Source: Algoriphagus hitonicola | GTDB taxonomy: Bacteria; Bacteroidota; Bacteroidia; Cytophagales; Cyclobacteriaceae | Reading direction: 5' to 3' | DNA length: 64,000 nt | Assembly: GCF_900113375.1 (NCBI RefSeq) | Contig: NZ_FOPC01000002.1 | Coordinates: forward strand, 186,001 to 250,000 | Shown: one piece after another, positions 43,635 through 51,654 of the stretch | How positions within the stretch are numbered: position 1 is the stretch's first letter | Layout of the letters: the number at the start of each line of letters is the position of its first letter | Made by a program: the position numbers and the translations under genes | The notes under the pieces: model-generated | Databases searched by the model: none | Seen by the model: only the letters and a program-made list of their open reading frames with translations | What the model was told of the DNA's origin: nothing

Positions 43635-45434
43635 TTGAAGCTATTTTCTTCCCCAAGTCAGCAAATTCGATTTCTGCAGAAGCTCCAAAAGTCCCTTGAG
43701 CGGGTAATCCGCTATGGGAGTTTTTTGGCTTTCCTTGTTCTCCTTCGGCATATTGGATACTCAGAGGACCCAGGGGAGCGGCTCGTCGAGTCTGTTATTT
43801 TTTCTTCGTTGATTTTACTGATTGGCTTCACTTCTTTAGTCAAAATCGGCTTTTTCGAAAAATCAATCCAATCTTCCAGAATCATCACTGAGGTGCTGCT
43901 AAGCCTCTTTTTGATATTTTCGGCGATTTATCGCTTTGGGTTTTTTCCTTCATCCTTTGACTCAAATCTCCAATGGCTGGAAAGCTATTATTTGGTCAAC
44001 CTTTCTATTATTGTGCTCTTTTTTATCGAACTGAGTAAGCTGAGTATGGCGGTGAACCGCTTGCGATTGAGTCCATCCCTGGTTTTTATTTTATCGTTTT
44101 TGATGGTCATCTGCATCGGTGCCGCGCTGCTGAGTTTACCTGCTGCCACCACCCGGGATATTTCAGTGATTGATGCCTTTTTTACCTCGGTCAGCGCCGT
44201 CTGTGTGACGGGACTTATTGTGTTGGATACTTCCTCGGATTTTACATTTTTCGGTCAGACGGTAATCATGTCACTTTTCCAAATCGGTGGTCTGGGAATG
44301 ATGACGTTCACCAGTTTTTTCGGTTTCTTTTTCAAAGGGAGCTACAGTCTCGAAAACAGTCTTTTTCTGAGAGATTACATCAATGAAAACAATGTCAATG
44401 AGGTTTATTCCACGCTTTTAAAAATCATTTCCTTTACCCTCTTGGTTGAAGGAGGAATAGCACTGATGATTTATTTCAATACGCCGGGATCCTTATTTGA
44501 AAGTATCTCGGATAGGATATTTTTCTCTCTGTTTCACTCCATTTCTGCCTTTTGCAATGCTGGATTTTCTACGCTGCGCAATGGCCTTTTCGAAGCTGGA
44601 TTTCGGGAGCTTTACACCATGCAGTTGGGAATTTGTATCGCTATCGTGCTGGGAGGGATCGGTTTTCCGGTAGTCTTAAACTATTATTCCTACCTCAAGC
44701 ATCTGGTGGTCGGCGGATGGAAAAAGCTCTGCGGATACGAGGAATTTAGACATGTGGCCCGTACAACCAATCTGACCACCAGATTGGTGATGTATACCAC
44801 CGGGTTTTTATTGATTCTGGGAGCAGTGGTGTACTATTTTGCAGAAAAAGAACATACTCTTCAGGGCTTGAGTCCCTATGGCCAAGTTGTTACTACGGTT
44901 TTTGGGACGGTTACTCCAAGAACTGCGGGCTTTAATACCGTGGACATGACGCAACTGGCCATGCCGACGGTGTTGATTTACCTGGTGTTGATGTGGATCG
45001 GAGGATCCCCGGGAAGTACGGCAGGAGGATTGAAGACCAGTACCTTTGCCGTGGCGGTAATCAATACGGTCAGTATTGCGAGCGGGAAAAAGAGAGTAGA
45101 AATATTTGGTCGGGAAATCAGTCAGGATAGTCTTCAAAAAGCTTTTGCGGTAATCGCACTTTCCTTTTTGATCATCGGCTTGGGGGTATTTTTGGTAACG
45201 CTTTTTAATCCCGAATTGGCCTTGATTGATGTCGCCTTTGAGGTGTTTAGTGCCTTTTCTACTGTTGGATTGAGTTTGGGGATAACGGCTTCTCTCAGTA
45301 CGGCGAGTAAAATCGTCATCATGATCATTATGTTTATCGGTCGAGTAGGGAGTTTGACTATATTAGTAGCTGTAGTCAGGAAAGCTGGTAGCCAAAAGTA
45401 CGCTTATCCCAAAGAAACCATTATAATTACATAA
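43635..45434 (+). CDS. trkH: TrkH/KtrB-type potassium transporter membrane subunit
   Basis: 599 residues. After an N-terminal membrane part (about 20-140) come the four pore-loop repeats of the Trk/Ktr/HKT family, seen as TSVSAVCVTGLIVLDT, HSISAFCNAGFSTL, TVTPRTAGFNTVDM and EVFSAFSTVGLSLG, each with the filter Gly. The transporter moves K+ (often with Na+ or H+) under control of the TrkA subunit. The start is TTG at 43635, 20 bases after a consensus promoter. The TrkA gene follows after 230 bases that hold two copies of a dispersed repeat, so the usual tight trkH-trkA link is interrupted. Confidence 0.93.
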   Translation: MKLFSSPSQQIRFLQKLQKSLERVIRYGSFLAFLVLLRHIGYSEDPGERLVESVIFSSLILLIGFTSLVKIGFFEKSIQSSRIITEVLLSLFLIFSAIYRFGFFPSSFDSNLQWLESYYLVNLSIIVLFFIELSKLSMAVNRLRLSPSLVFILSFLMVICIGAALLSLPAATTRDISVIDAFFTSVSAVCVTGLIVLDTSSDFTFFGQTVIMSLFQIGGLGMMTFTSFFGFFFKGSYSLENSLFLRDYINENNVNEVYSTLLKIISFTLLVEGGIALMIYFNTPGSLFESISDRIFFSLFHSISAFCNAGFSTLRNGLFEAGFRELYTMQLGICIAIVLGGIGFPVVLNYYSYLKHLVVGGWKKLCGYEEFRHVARTTNLTTRLVMYTTGFLLILGAVVYYFAEKEHTLQGLSPYGQVVTTVFGTVTPRTAGFNTVDMTQLAMPTVLIYLVLMWIGGSPGSTAGGLKTSTFAVAVINTVSIASGKKRVEIFGREISQDSLQKAFAVIALSFLIIGLGVFLVTLFNPELALIDVAFEVFSAFSTVGLSLGITASLSTASKIVIMIIMFIGRVGSLTILVAVVRKAGSQKYAYPKETIIIT

Positions 45435-45437
45435 CGC

Positions 45438-45560
45438 ATGAAATCGAGCATGATGCGACCCTCACATACTGATATGCCCCGATCTATCGGGGCAACCCTG
45501 CGGGATTCCACCCCAATACTAGGGACAAGTTATGACCTTTGAAAAATAAATTATAAACAC
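45438..45560 (+). repeat. Start-codon-abutting dispersed repeat, copy A
   Basis: A 123-base unit beginning ATGAAATCGAGCATGATG with the palindrome CCCCGATCTATCGGGG at its centre and ending AAATTATAAACAC. It starts four bases after the trkH stop and runs directly into copy B. It shares a short open frame starting MKSSM with copy B but has a one-base deletion in the second half. Confidence 0.75.
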
Positions 45561-45663
45561 ATGAAATCGAGCATGACGTACCCGTCACACACCGGGATGC
45601 CCCGATGTATCGGGGAATCCATGCGAAGATTCCATGTGACCGCTATAAGACAATTATAAACAC
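45561..45663 (+). repeat. Start-codon-abutting dispersed repeat, copy B
   Basis: A 103-base unit beginning ATGAAATCGAGCATGACG, with CCCCGATGTATCGGGG and GGAATC/GATTCC hairpins, ending AATTATAAACAC exactly before the ATGAAA of trkA. It can encode 32 residues (MKSSMTYPSHTGMPRCIGES and on), ending at a TAA seven bases before trkA. It is nearly identical in its core to copy C at 39199-39300. Confidence 0.75.
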
Positions 45664-46356
45664 ATGAAATACATCATTGTAGGAATGGGGAATTTCGGAG
45701 GTTATTTAGCCATCCAACTCACCGAAATGGGCCATGAGGTGGTTGGCATAGATACCCGTGAGTCAAAAATTGACTTTGTAAAGGACCGGGTTACCCATGC
45801 GGTTTTACTGGACGCAACGGACCTGCAGGCGGTCAAAACCCTTCCCGTAAAGGATACCGATGTAGTAATCATCGCCATTGGAGAGGATGTGGGTGCTTCG
45901 ATTATGAGTACGGCCATGTTTAAGCAGCTCAACGCCAAGCGAATTATCGGTAGAGCCATCAATAATCTGCATGAAACAGTTCTAAGGGCCATTGGGATCG
46001 AAGAAATTATCCATCCCGAAGAAGAGACGGCCGATCGACTAGCCAAAAGACTCGAAATGAAAGGGGTGATTGATTCGCTTGAAATCTCCGACGAATACAA
46101 TATTGTAGAAGCCAAAGTACCTAAGCGATTTGTGGGAATGACCGTATCCGAGTCAAATATTCGGAGTGAATTTTTTCTGAATATCATGACGATCATCCGG
46201 ATGGAGGAACGTAAAAATCTAATTGGTTTGGCTGTACCTCACAAAAATGTTTTGGGGGTAATTAATGCTGATTACACCTTCAAAGAAGGGGATTTGCTTT
46301 TGCTTTTCGGCAAACTCAAACATCTACAGGAGTTTTTGAATCTTTCTGAGGATTAA
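45664..46356 (+). CDS. trkA: TrkA-family regulatory subunit of potassium uptake
   Basis: 230 residues, one TrkA-N (RCK) domain plus one TrkA-C domain, the KtrA-like form. The start MKYIIVGMGNFGGYLAIQLTEMGHEVVGID contains the GxGxxG nucleotide site, and Asp at the end of strand two indicates NAD(H) or ATP/ADP binding. The C-terminal part (VGMTVSESNIRSEFFL to LLLLFGKLKHLQ) is the TrkA-C domain. It controls opening of TrkH upstream. The ATG is supported by the conserved Rossmann start. It ends five bases before a convergent potassium channel gene. Confidence 0.93.
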   Translation: MKYIIVGMGNFGGYLAIQLTEMGHEVVGIDTRESKIDFVKDRVTHAVLLDATDLQAVKTLPVKDTDVVIIAIGEDVGASIMSTAMFKQLNAKRIIGRAINNLHETVLRAIGIEEIIHPEEETADRLAKRLEMKGVIDSLEISDEYNIVEAKVPKRFVGMTVSESNIRSEFFLNIMTIIRMEERKNLIGLAVPHKNVLGVINADYTFKEGDLLLLFGKLKHLQEFLNLSED

Positions 46357-46361
46357 AGAAA

Positions 46362-47171
46362 TCAATCCAAGGAATTCCCACATTCCCGACAAAAATGATC
46401 CGATGGATCCAATCCGTCTTTTCCACAATGCGTGCAGGTACGGGTAGAAGCATGATGATCCGCTGACTTCATTTTTGCCATTTCCGAGCTGACTATTCCA
46501 GTGGGCACCGCAATAATCGCATAACCCAAAAGCATAATCAAAGAGGCCATAAATTGCCCCAAGGTCGTCACCGGAGTAATGTCCCCAAAACCTACCGTAG
46601 TCATGGTTACGATCGCCCAGTACATTCCTTTGGGAATCGAGGTGAATCCGGATTCAGGTCCCTCGACCAAATACATCATCGTCCCCATAATCAATACCAC
46701 TGTCAACACAGTAAATAAAAAAATCTGGATTTTGGCCATGCTGGCTTTGAGAGATCTGCGGATAAAATCTGCTTCAGCCAAGTACCTGCCTAACTTCAAA
46801 ATTCGAATAACCCGCAAAAGCCTCAGGGAACGGACGACAGTCAGCAATTGGACATTGGCCACCAAAAAACTCAAATAAACCGGCAAAATCGCCAGCAAAT
46901 CCACAATCCCGTAAAAGCTGCTCACGTACTTCATCGTTCGGCTGGTGAGCCATACCCGCAGGAGGTATTCCAAGGTAAACAAAAAGGTAAACAGCAATTC
47001 CAGTTGATAAAAAAGTGCGCCGTAATCAGCTCTTAGGTGGGCCACAGAATCCAAAATGGCCACTATCACCGAGGCAAAGATAAGAACCAACAAGACCAAG
47101 TCGAAGGTTCGGGAGGCCCGATCATCCGATTCGAAAACAATGTGGGCCAGTCGCTTTTTGCTGATTTTCAT
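46362..47171 (-). CDS. Voltage-gated-type potassium channel with C-terminal zinc ribbon
   Basis: 269 residues from the ATG at 47171 (MKISKKRLAHIVFESDDRAS). Six membrane segments include an S4-like helix with regular Arg spacing (VVRSLRLLRVIRILKLGRYL). The pore has MTTVGFGDITPV, the potassium filter T-V-G-F-G-D. The tail ends with CTHCGKDGLDPSDHFCRECG, two CxxC pairs that form a zinc ribbon. The family is the bacterial Kv-like ion transporter group. It sits at the end of the scpA-flippase-murF run, 31 bases after the murF stop, and convergent with trkA, so two K+ systems adjoin. Confidence 0.92.
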   Translation of the reverse strand: MKISKKRLAHIVFESDDRASRTFDLVLLVLIFASVIVAILDSVAHLRADYGALFYQLELLFTFLFTLEYLLRVWLTSRTMKYVSSFYGIVDLLAILPVYLSFLVANVQLLTVVRSLRLLRVIRILKLGRYLAEADFIRRSLKASMAKIQIFLFTVLTVVLIMGTMMYLVEGPESGFTSIPKGMYWAIVTMTTVGFGDITPVTTLGQFMASLIMLLGYAIIAVPTGIVSSEMAKMKSADHHASTRTCTHCGKDGLDPSDHFCRECGNSLD

Positions 47172-47202
47172 TTCGGAATTTAAAAAAATAAAATTCAATT
47201 CA

Positions 47203-49662
47203 TCAATCCAGGTAATAGACTCGCTTGACCCGACTGCTGATATTGGTTAGGAGTTCGTAGGGAATCGTCCCAATTCGCTCTGAAAGCTCCTTTAGGGAAA
47301 TTTCCTGTCCGTAAACTACCGCCTCATCTCCGGTCCTGACTGCCATTCCGGTCACGTCCACCATCACCATATCCATGCAGACATTGCCGATGACTGGAGC
47401 CTTTTTTCCGTGAATCAGCACATATCCTTTGCCATTGCTGAATCTCCTGTCAAAACCGTCTGCATAGCCAATCGGAAGGGTGGCGATTTTCCCGCCTTTT
47501 TCCATCATGCCCTTGCGGGAATAACCTACCGTCTCCCCCGGCGCCAAGCTTTTAACCTGGGAAACGGTCGTCTTCAACGTACTGACTGATTTCAATGCAG
47601 AATCATGATTTCCTGTGACCTCTATCCCATACAAGCCTATTCCCAAACGAACCATATCCCATTGATACTCCGGAAAACGAATAATTCCCCCGGAATTCAG
47701 GGCATGGATTAATGGTTTCTCGTCCAAAACCTCCAAAATTGAATCTTTCATGTGCTGAAAGTTTTCCAATTGCTCCCGGGAATATTCCTCATGGATTTGC
47801 TCATCCGACCCTACCAGATGGGTATAAATGGATGCGATTTTCAGGTTTTTTGTGTGTTGCAATTCAATTCGCAATTCCGCTAAATCCCCCGCCTCAAAGC
47901 CCAGTCGGTGCATTCCCGTATCCAAATCCAAATGAATTTTTAGAGCTGCATCCTGTTCGAAGCACCATCGGTTTAGCTTTTTGAAAAACTCCAAACTGAA
48001 TACCACCGGCTCCAAGTCAAATTGCCTCAATAGGTGAAAAGACTCCTCCAGTGGATTCATCACCATAATCGGCAGCTTGATTCCATGCTGACGCAAAGTC
48101 ACCCCCTCATCGGTATAGGCCACAGCGAGGTAATCCGCTCCGAGTGTTTGCAAATGGTTGGAGATCTCCACCGCTCCCCCACCATAGGCAAAAGCCTTGA
48201 CCATAACCATTACTTTGGTATCGGGATGAAGGCGTTTTTTAATAAAATTGAAGTTATGGGTCAAAGCATTCAAATTGATTTCCAAAACCGTCCCGTGAAT
48301 TCGCTGCTGTAGAAGATTGATTACCGATTCAAACCCAAAAGCCCGGGCCCCAGTGACCAAAATCAGATCATTTTGAAAAAATTCAGGCTTCAACCCATCC
48401 AACATTTCTTGGGTAGTTTCAAAAAAATCAATTTTCCCCTTCCACTGATCCCCAATAGCCCGAATCGATTTTCCGACACCCAAAACCCAATCAATCCCGT
48501 GATTTTGGATCAAATTCACCACTTCGGGACACCAATGATCCGGCGATCCCTGCTGTAATAAATCCGAGATAATGAGGATTTTTCGGCTTTTGGGTCGCTG
48601 CATTTTCATAAAGTCCAATGCAATCCGCAAACCCTCCAGGTCATTATTGTAGGTATCGTCAATTAGGCTACAGTCATTGATACCCGCTTTGAGGGTAAGT
48701 CGCATATCCACGGGTTTGAGATGCTGAAGACCCTGCTGAATCTGCTCGGGATTGAGCTGAAGTGTCAGAGCGGCAATGATGACGTGTGTGACGTTTTCGA
48801 GGGAGGCCTTGTCCGAAAATTGGGTAAAAAAAGTATGCGTACTCAAATCCGATTTCATCAAAATGATTCGTGCTCCTTGCTCCAATATTTTCACAGAACG
48901 GGTATAATCTGCTCCGGGTCGATCCGACCAGGAGATCAATTTTTCAGGATCTATTTTCTGCCTGATAACTTCGTTGATTTCCGGATGATCGGAGCAATAA
49001 ATCAGCAATTTGACCTTTTGAAAAAGGGTCAGTTTTTCCTTGATCTTTTCGTTTCTATCGGCAAAGCCCTCATCGTGTGCGGCTCCGATATTGGTAAAAA
49101 TCCCCAAATCAGGTTGGAGGATCCCAGCCAGAGCCTTCATATCTCCTTTTTGCGAAACTCCTGCTTCCATCACTGCGACCTGATGGAAACCCTCCATTCC
49201 AAAAACAGAAAGCGGAACCCCCACTTGGGAATTGTAACTTTTAGGACTTTTGGCCACCAAAAATCGCTCTGAAAGCACCTGGCCCAGCCATTCTTTGACG
49301 ATGGTTTTTCCATTGGATCCGGTGACCGCTATTAGTGGATTGGGGAAAAAAGAGCGCTGGTATTCGGCGAGTTTTTGAAGTGCTACCTTGGTATCCTCCA
49401 CGCAAATCAGCGTAATCCCGGGAAAGTTGGATTTTTCTGTTTTGGAAATCAAAAAAACAGAAACTCCCTGAGCGATCAAATCCGGAATAAATCTGGCACC
49501 ATCCACTTTGGCCCCTTTCAAAGCCACAAAAAGGGTATGAGCCGAATCAATCACCTGCCTGGAATCAATGGCGATTCGTCGGATTGCCGTAGTCACACCA
49601 GGCCCTACAATCTCTCCCGAGGTAATTGCTGCAATTTGATCAGGGTTGAGGCTCTGTATCAT
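47203..49662 (-). CDS. murF-alr: Bifunctional MurF ligase / alanine racemase
   Basis: 819 residues in one frame. Residues 1-450 are a Mur ligase: VTGSNGKTIVKEWLGQVL is the ATP site, MEAGVSQKGD and DDTYNNDLEG are further MurF motifs. It adds D-Ala-D-Ala to the UDP-MurNAc tripeptide. Residues about 460-819 are an alanine racemase with the PLP Lys in VMVMVKAFAYGGGAVEI and catalytic Tyr in VGYSRKGMMEKGG. It makes the D-Ala that feeds the ligase. The fusion is known in Bacteroidota. The start overlaps the flippase-like gene by 23 bases, so both are in one operon with scpA. Confidence 0.95.
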   Translation of the reverse strand: MIQSLNPDQIAAITSGEIVGPGVTTAIRRIAIDSRQVIDSAHTLFVALKGAKVDGARFIPDLIAQGVSVFLISKTEKSNFPGITLICVEDTKVALQKLAEYQRSFFPNPLIAVTGSNGKTIVKEWLGQVLSERFLVAKSPKSYNSQVGVPLSVFGMEGFHQVAVMEAGVSQKGDMKALAGILQPDLGIFTNIGAAHDEGFADRNEKIKEKLTLFQKVKLLIYCSDHPEINEVIRQKIDPEKLISWSDRPGADYTRSVKILEQGARIILMKSDLSTHTFFTQFSDKASLENVTHVIIAALTLQLNPEQIQQGLQHLKPVDMRLTLKAGINDCSLIDDTYNNDLEGLRIALDFMKMQRPKSRKILIISDLLQQGSPDHWCPEVVNLIQNHGIDWVLGVGKSIRAIGDQWKGKIDFFETTQEMLDGLKPEFFQNDLILVTGARAFGFESVINLLQQRIHGTVLEINLNALTHNFNFIKKRLHPDTKVMVMVKAFAYGGGAVEISNHLQTLGADYLAVAYTDEGVTLRQHGIKLPIMVMNPLEESFHLLRQFDLEPVVFSLEFFKKLNRWCFEQDAALKIHLDLDTGMHRLGFEAGDLAELRIELQHTKNLKIASIYTHLVGSDEQIHEEYSREQLENFQHMKDSILEVLDEKPLIHALNSGGIIRFPEYQWDMVRLGIGLYGIEVTGNHDSALKSVSTLKTTVSQVKSLAPGETVGYSRKGMMEKGGKIATLPIGYADGFDRRFSNGKGYVLIHGKKAPVIGNVCMDMVMVDVTGMAVRTGDEAVVYGQEISLKELSERIGTIPYELLTNISSRVKRVYYLD

Positions 49663-50725
49663 CGATTGAGGGATTGCTTTTTTTCTTGAAGAAAACCTGA
49701 CGAATCCACCGTGGAAGGAAAATCGCCCCCAGAATCAAATATGGATAATAGGAAAGCAATCTCCACAAAATACTCGTCACAAACGTATATCCCCCCAAAA
49801 ACTGAGCGAAAAACTGCCCAAAGAAAAACTCAGCCGTCCCAGAACTTCCAGGAGTGGGTGAAATCATCATTACAATCCACATGATTACTTGCCGGGCAAA
49901 TACAATAACTTGATTATCCAGGGTTAGTGGTATATAAGCCGAAATCAGCGCATTGAGCATCAAATAGCGCGAGGACCAAATAAATATGGTGGCTAAGATA
50001 ATAGGGACCCAATATTTGTAGTTTTTTCCACTCAATTCTTTTGAGGCATCGATGATCTGATTACCGTACTCCTGTGCATCATGTTTCCATTTGCGGAGCC
50101 ATTTAATGGAAAAGATTTTGATCAGAATCCACTTGAATACTCTTGGTCGGTAAAATAATGCCAAAGCCATAATCAGACTATATCCTGCATATAATCCATA
50201 ACTAATCCAAAAGATCGCCTGAAGACTATTCTCCAGCTGATTTTCGAGTAGCTGGCTGTCAGGAAAAATATTTCCTTTGGCAAAATAGAGGATAATCGGC
50301 GCTCCGATAATAAAGAAAAGATTGTCCAAAATCGCCGTCACCATCACAAAGGCGATAGCTCGACCAAGCTTGATTCCTTCCTTATTCAAAATAAATATGG
50401 CTACGGCTGTCCCACCGACTACTGAGGGCGTCACCGCTGAAGCAAATTCCCAGAGGATAATCACATAAATCGCCCGAGTCCAGGAGAGCTCTTTTTGGGT
50501 GATTTCCCGAATCCGGTATACATAACCCAAATCTCTGAAAAATATCACCACAATGGCCAAGACGATAAAGGCTGCTGAGGCATCAAATACTCCGCGGAGT
50601 GTATTGGCATTGACACTGGGGTCAAAATAAAACATCCCAAATACGATCCCCAATCCAATCAGAACGGGAACCCAGACCTTGTTGGGGTTGAGTGTTTCAA
50701 AAATCTTCTTATTGTCAAGCTTCAT
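49640..50725 (-). CDS. Flippase-like membrane protein (lysylphosphatidylglycerol synthase TM family, UPF0104)
   Basis: 361 residues with about eight membrane helices. LWEFASAVTPSVVGGTAVAI and MISPTPGSSGTAEFFFGQF are the two conserved loop motifs of the UPF0104/LPG_synthase_TM family, which includes the flippase half of MprF and related lipid-handling proteins. There is no synthase domain, so lipid movement rather than synthesis is the likely role. It is close downstream of scpA (one base between) and overlaps murF-alr by 23 bases. The tail is strongly basic (FFKKKSNP). Confidence 0.88.
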   Translation of the reverse strand: MKLDNKKIFETLNPNKVWVPVLIGLGIVFGMFYFDPSVNANTLRGVFDASAAFIVLAIVVIFFRDLGYVYRIREITQKELSWTRAIYVIILWEFASAVTPSVVGGTAVAIFILNKEGIKLGRAIAFVMVTAILDNLFFIIGAPIILYFAKGNIFPDSQLLENQLENSLQAIFWISYGLYAGYSLIMALALFYRPRVFKWILIKIFSIKWLRKWKHDAQEYGNQIIDASKELSGKNYKYWVPIILATIFIWSSRYLMLNALISAYIPLTLDNQVIVFARQVIMWIVMMISPTPGSSGTAEFFFGQFFAQFLGGYTFVTSILWRLLSYYPYLILGAIFLPRWIRQVFFKKKSNPSIDDTEPQP

Positions 50726-50726
50726 A

Positions 50727-51476
50727 TTAGGCTACTCCGATCGGCTCCGTCTTTTCTACCCAAAAATTGTTGTACCCTTCTCCGATGATAATAGTCACTT
50801 CTGACAGCTGAAGGAGCTCTAAAATGGCCAAAAAGGTATAGATAACAAAGATTTTATCAGGCTTATAACTGATAAAATCGGTAAATGGTACTTTTCTTTT
50901 GAAGCTTATTTTTTCCAACACAAAGTCTTTTTGTTGTTCTATGGTATAGGGATACTGAATGACAGTATGTTTTGTTTCCTCGGTTCGGGAGGCCATTTTG
51001 GCCATGCACTTTTGAAATACCTTCAATAGCTTGTACAAGTCTACATCTTGAAGCTCAGCATCCACATCGTCAATTTTGCTGAGCGCTTTCAGTTCAGCGG
51101 CAATATTACCTCTTTTCTCTTTGACAATTCGGTTTTCCTCCAAAGCTGCCAAATCAGCGACTACCGATTTGTACTTTTTATATTCCAATAAATTCCGAAT
51201 AAGTTCCTCTCTAGGGTCAATTTCCTCTCCAAGCTGATTTAACTCGGGCCGAGGAAGCAGCATTCGAGATTTAATCTTCATCAGCGTAGCCGCAAAGAGA
51301 ATAAATTCACTCGCTACCTCGATTTCCATTTGCTCCAGATGATGGAGATAATCGAGGAAATCATTGGTAATCTTGGAGATAGGAATATCGTAAATATCCA
51401 GCTCGTCACGCTCTATAAAAAAGAGCATGAGGTCAAAAGGACCCTCAAATAGCGGTAATTTGATTTCGAAACTCAA
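50727..51476 (-). CDS. scpA: Segregation and condensation protein A
   Basis: 249 residues. The start FEIKLPLFEGPFDLMLFFIE and then ELDIYDIPISKITNDFLDYL are hallmark ScpA sequences. The C-terminal winged-helix ends the protein (FLAILELLQLSEVTIIIGEG). ScpA is the kleisin that bridges SMC arms for chromosome compaction and partition. ScpB is not encoded nearby. It leads the minus-strand run with the flippase-like gene and murF-alr and is divergent from dxs. A -7 promoter match (TATCTTTG on the minus strand, 51517-51524) lies about 40 bases upstream of the ATG. Confidence 0.94.
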   Translation of the reverse strand: MSFEIKLPLFEGPFDLMLFFIERDELDIYDIPISKITNDFLDYLHHLEQMEIEVASEFILFAATLMKIKSRMLLPRPELNQLGEEIDPREELIRNLLEYKKYKSVVADLAALEENRIVKEKRGNIAAELKALSKIDDVDAELQDVDLYKLLKVFQKCMAKMASRTEETKHTVIQYPYTIEQQKDFVLEKISFKRKVPFTDFISYKPDKIFVIYTFLAILELLQLSEVTIIIGEGYNNFWVEKTEPIGVA

Positions 51477-51516
51477 TGGATATCTAAATTAATGGTTAAT
51501 TTTGTGGCCTTATTGT

Positions 51517-51524
51517 CAAAGATA
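51517..51524 (-). promoter_or_regulatory. -7 element for scpA
   Basis: CAAAGATA on the plus strand reads TATCTTTG on the minus strand and fits TAnnTTTG. No clear -33 TTTG was found at the proper distance, so this is a partial match. Confidence 0.4.
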
Positions 51525-51654
51525 TTCAATTACTAGAAATAATTGGATTTCAGGTCGGAGAATCGGGGGATTGTACTTAGTTGCTATGCTAACTAAAAAA
51601 CAAACAATTCTTTGTTAAGTTTATCTTTTCTGACCACAAATCGTAGAAGCGTTC

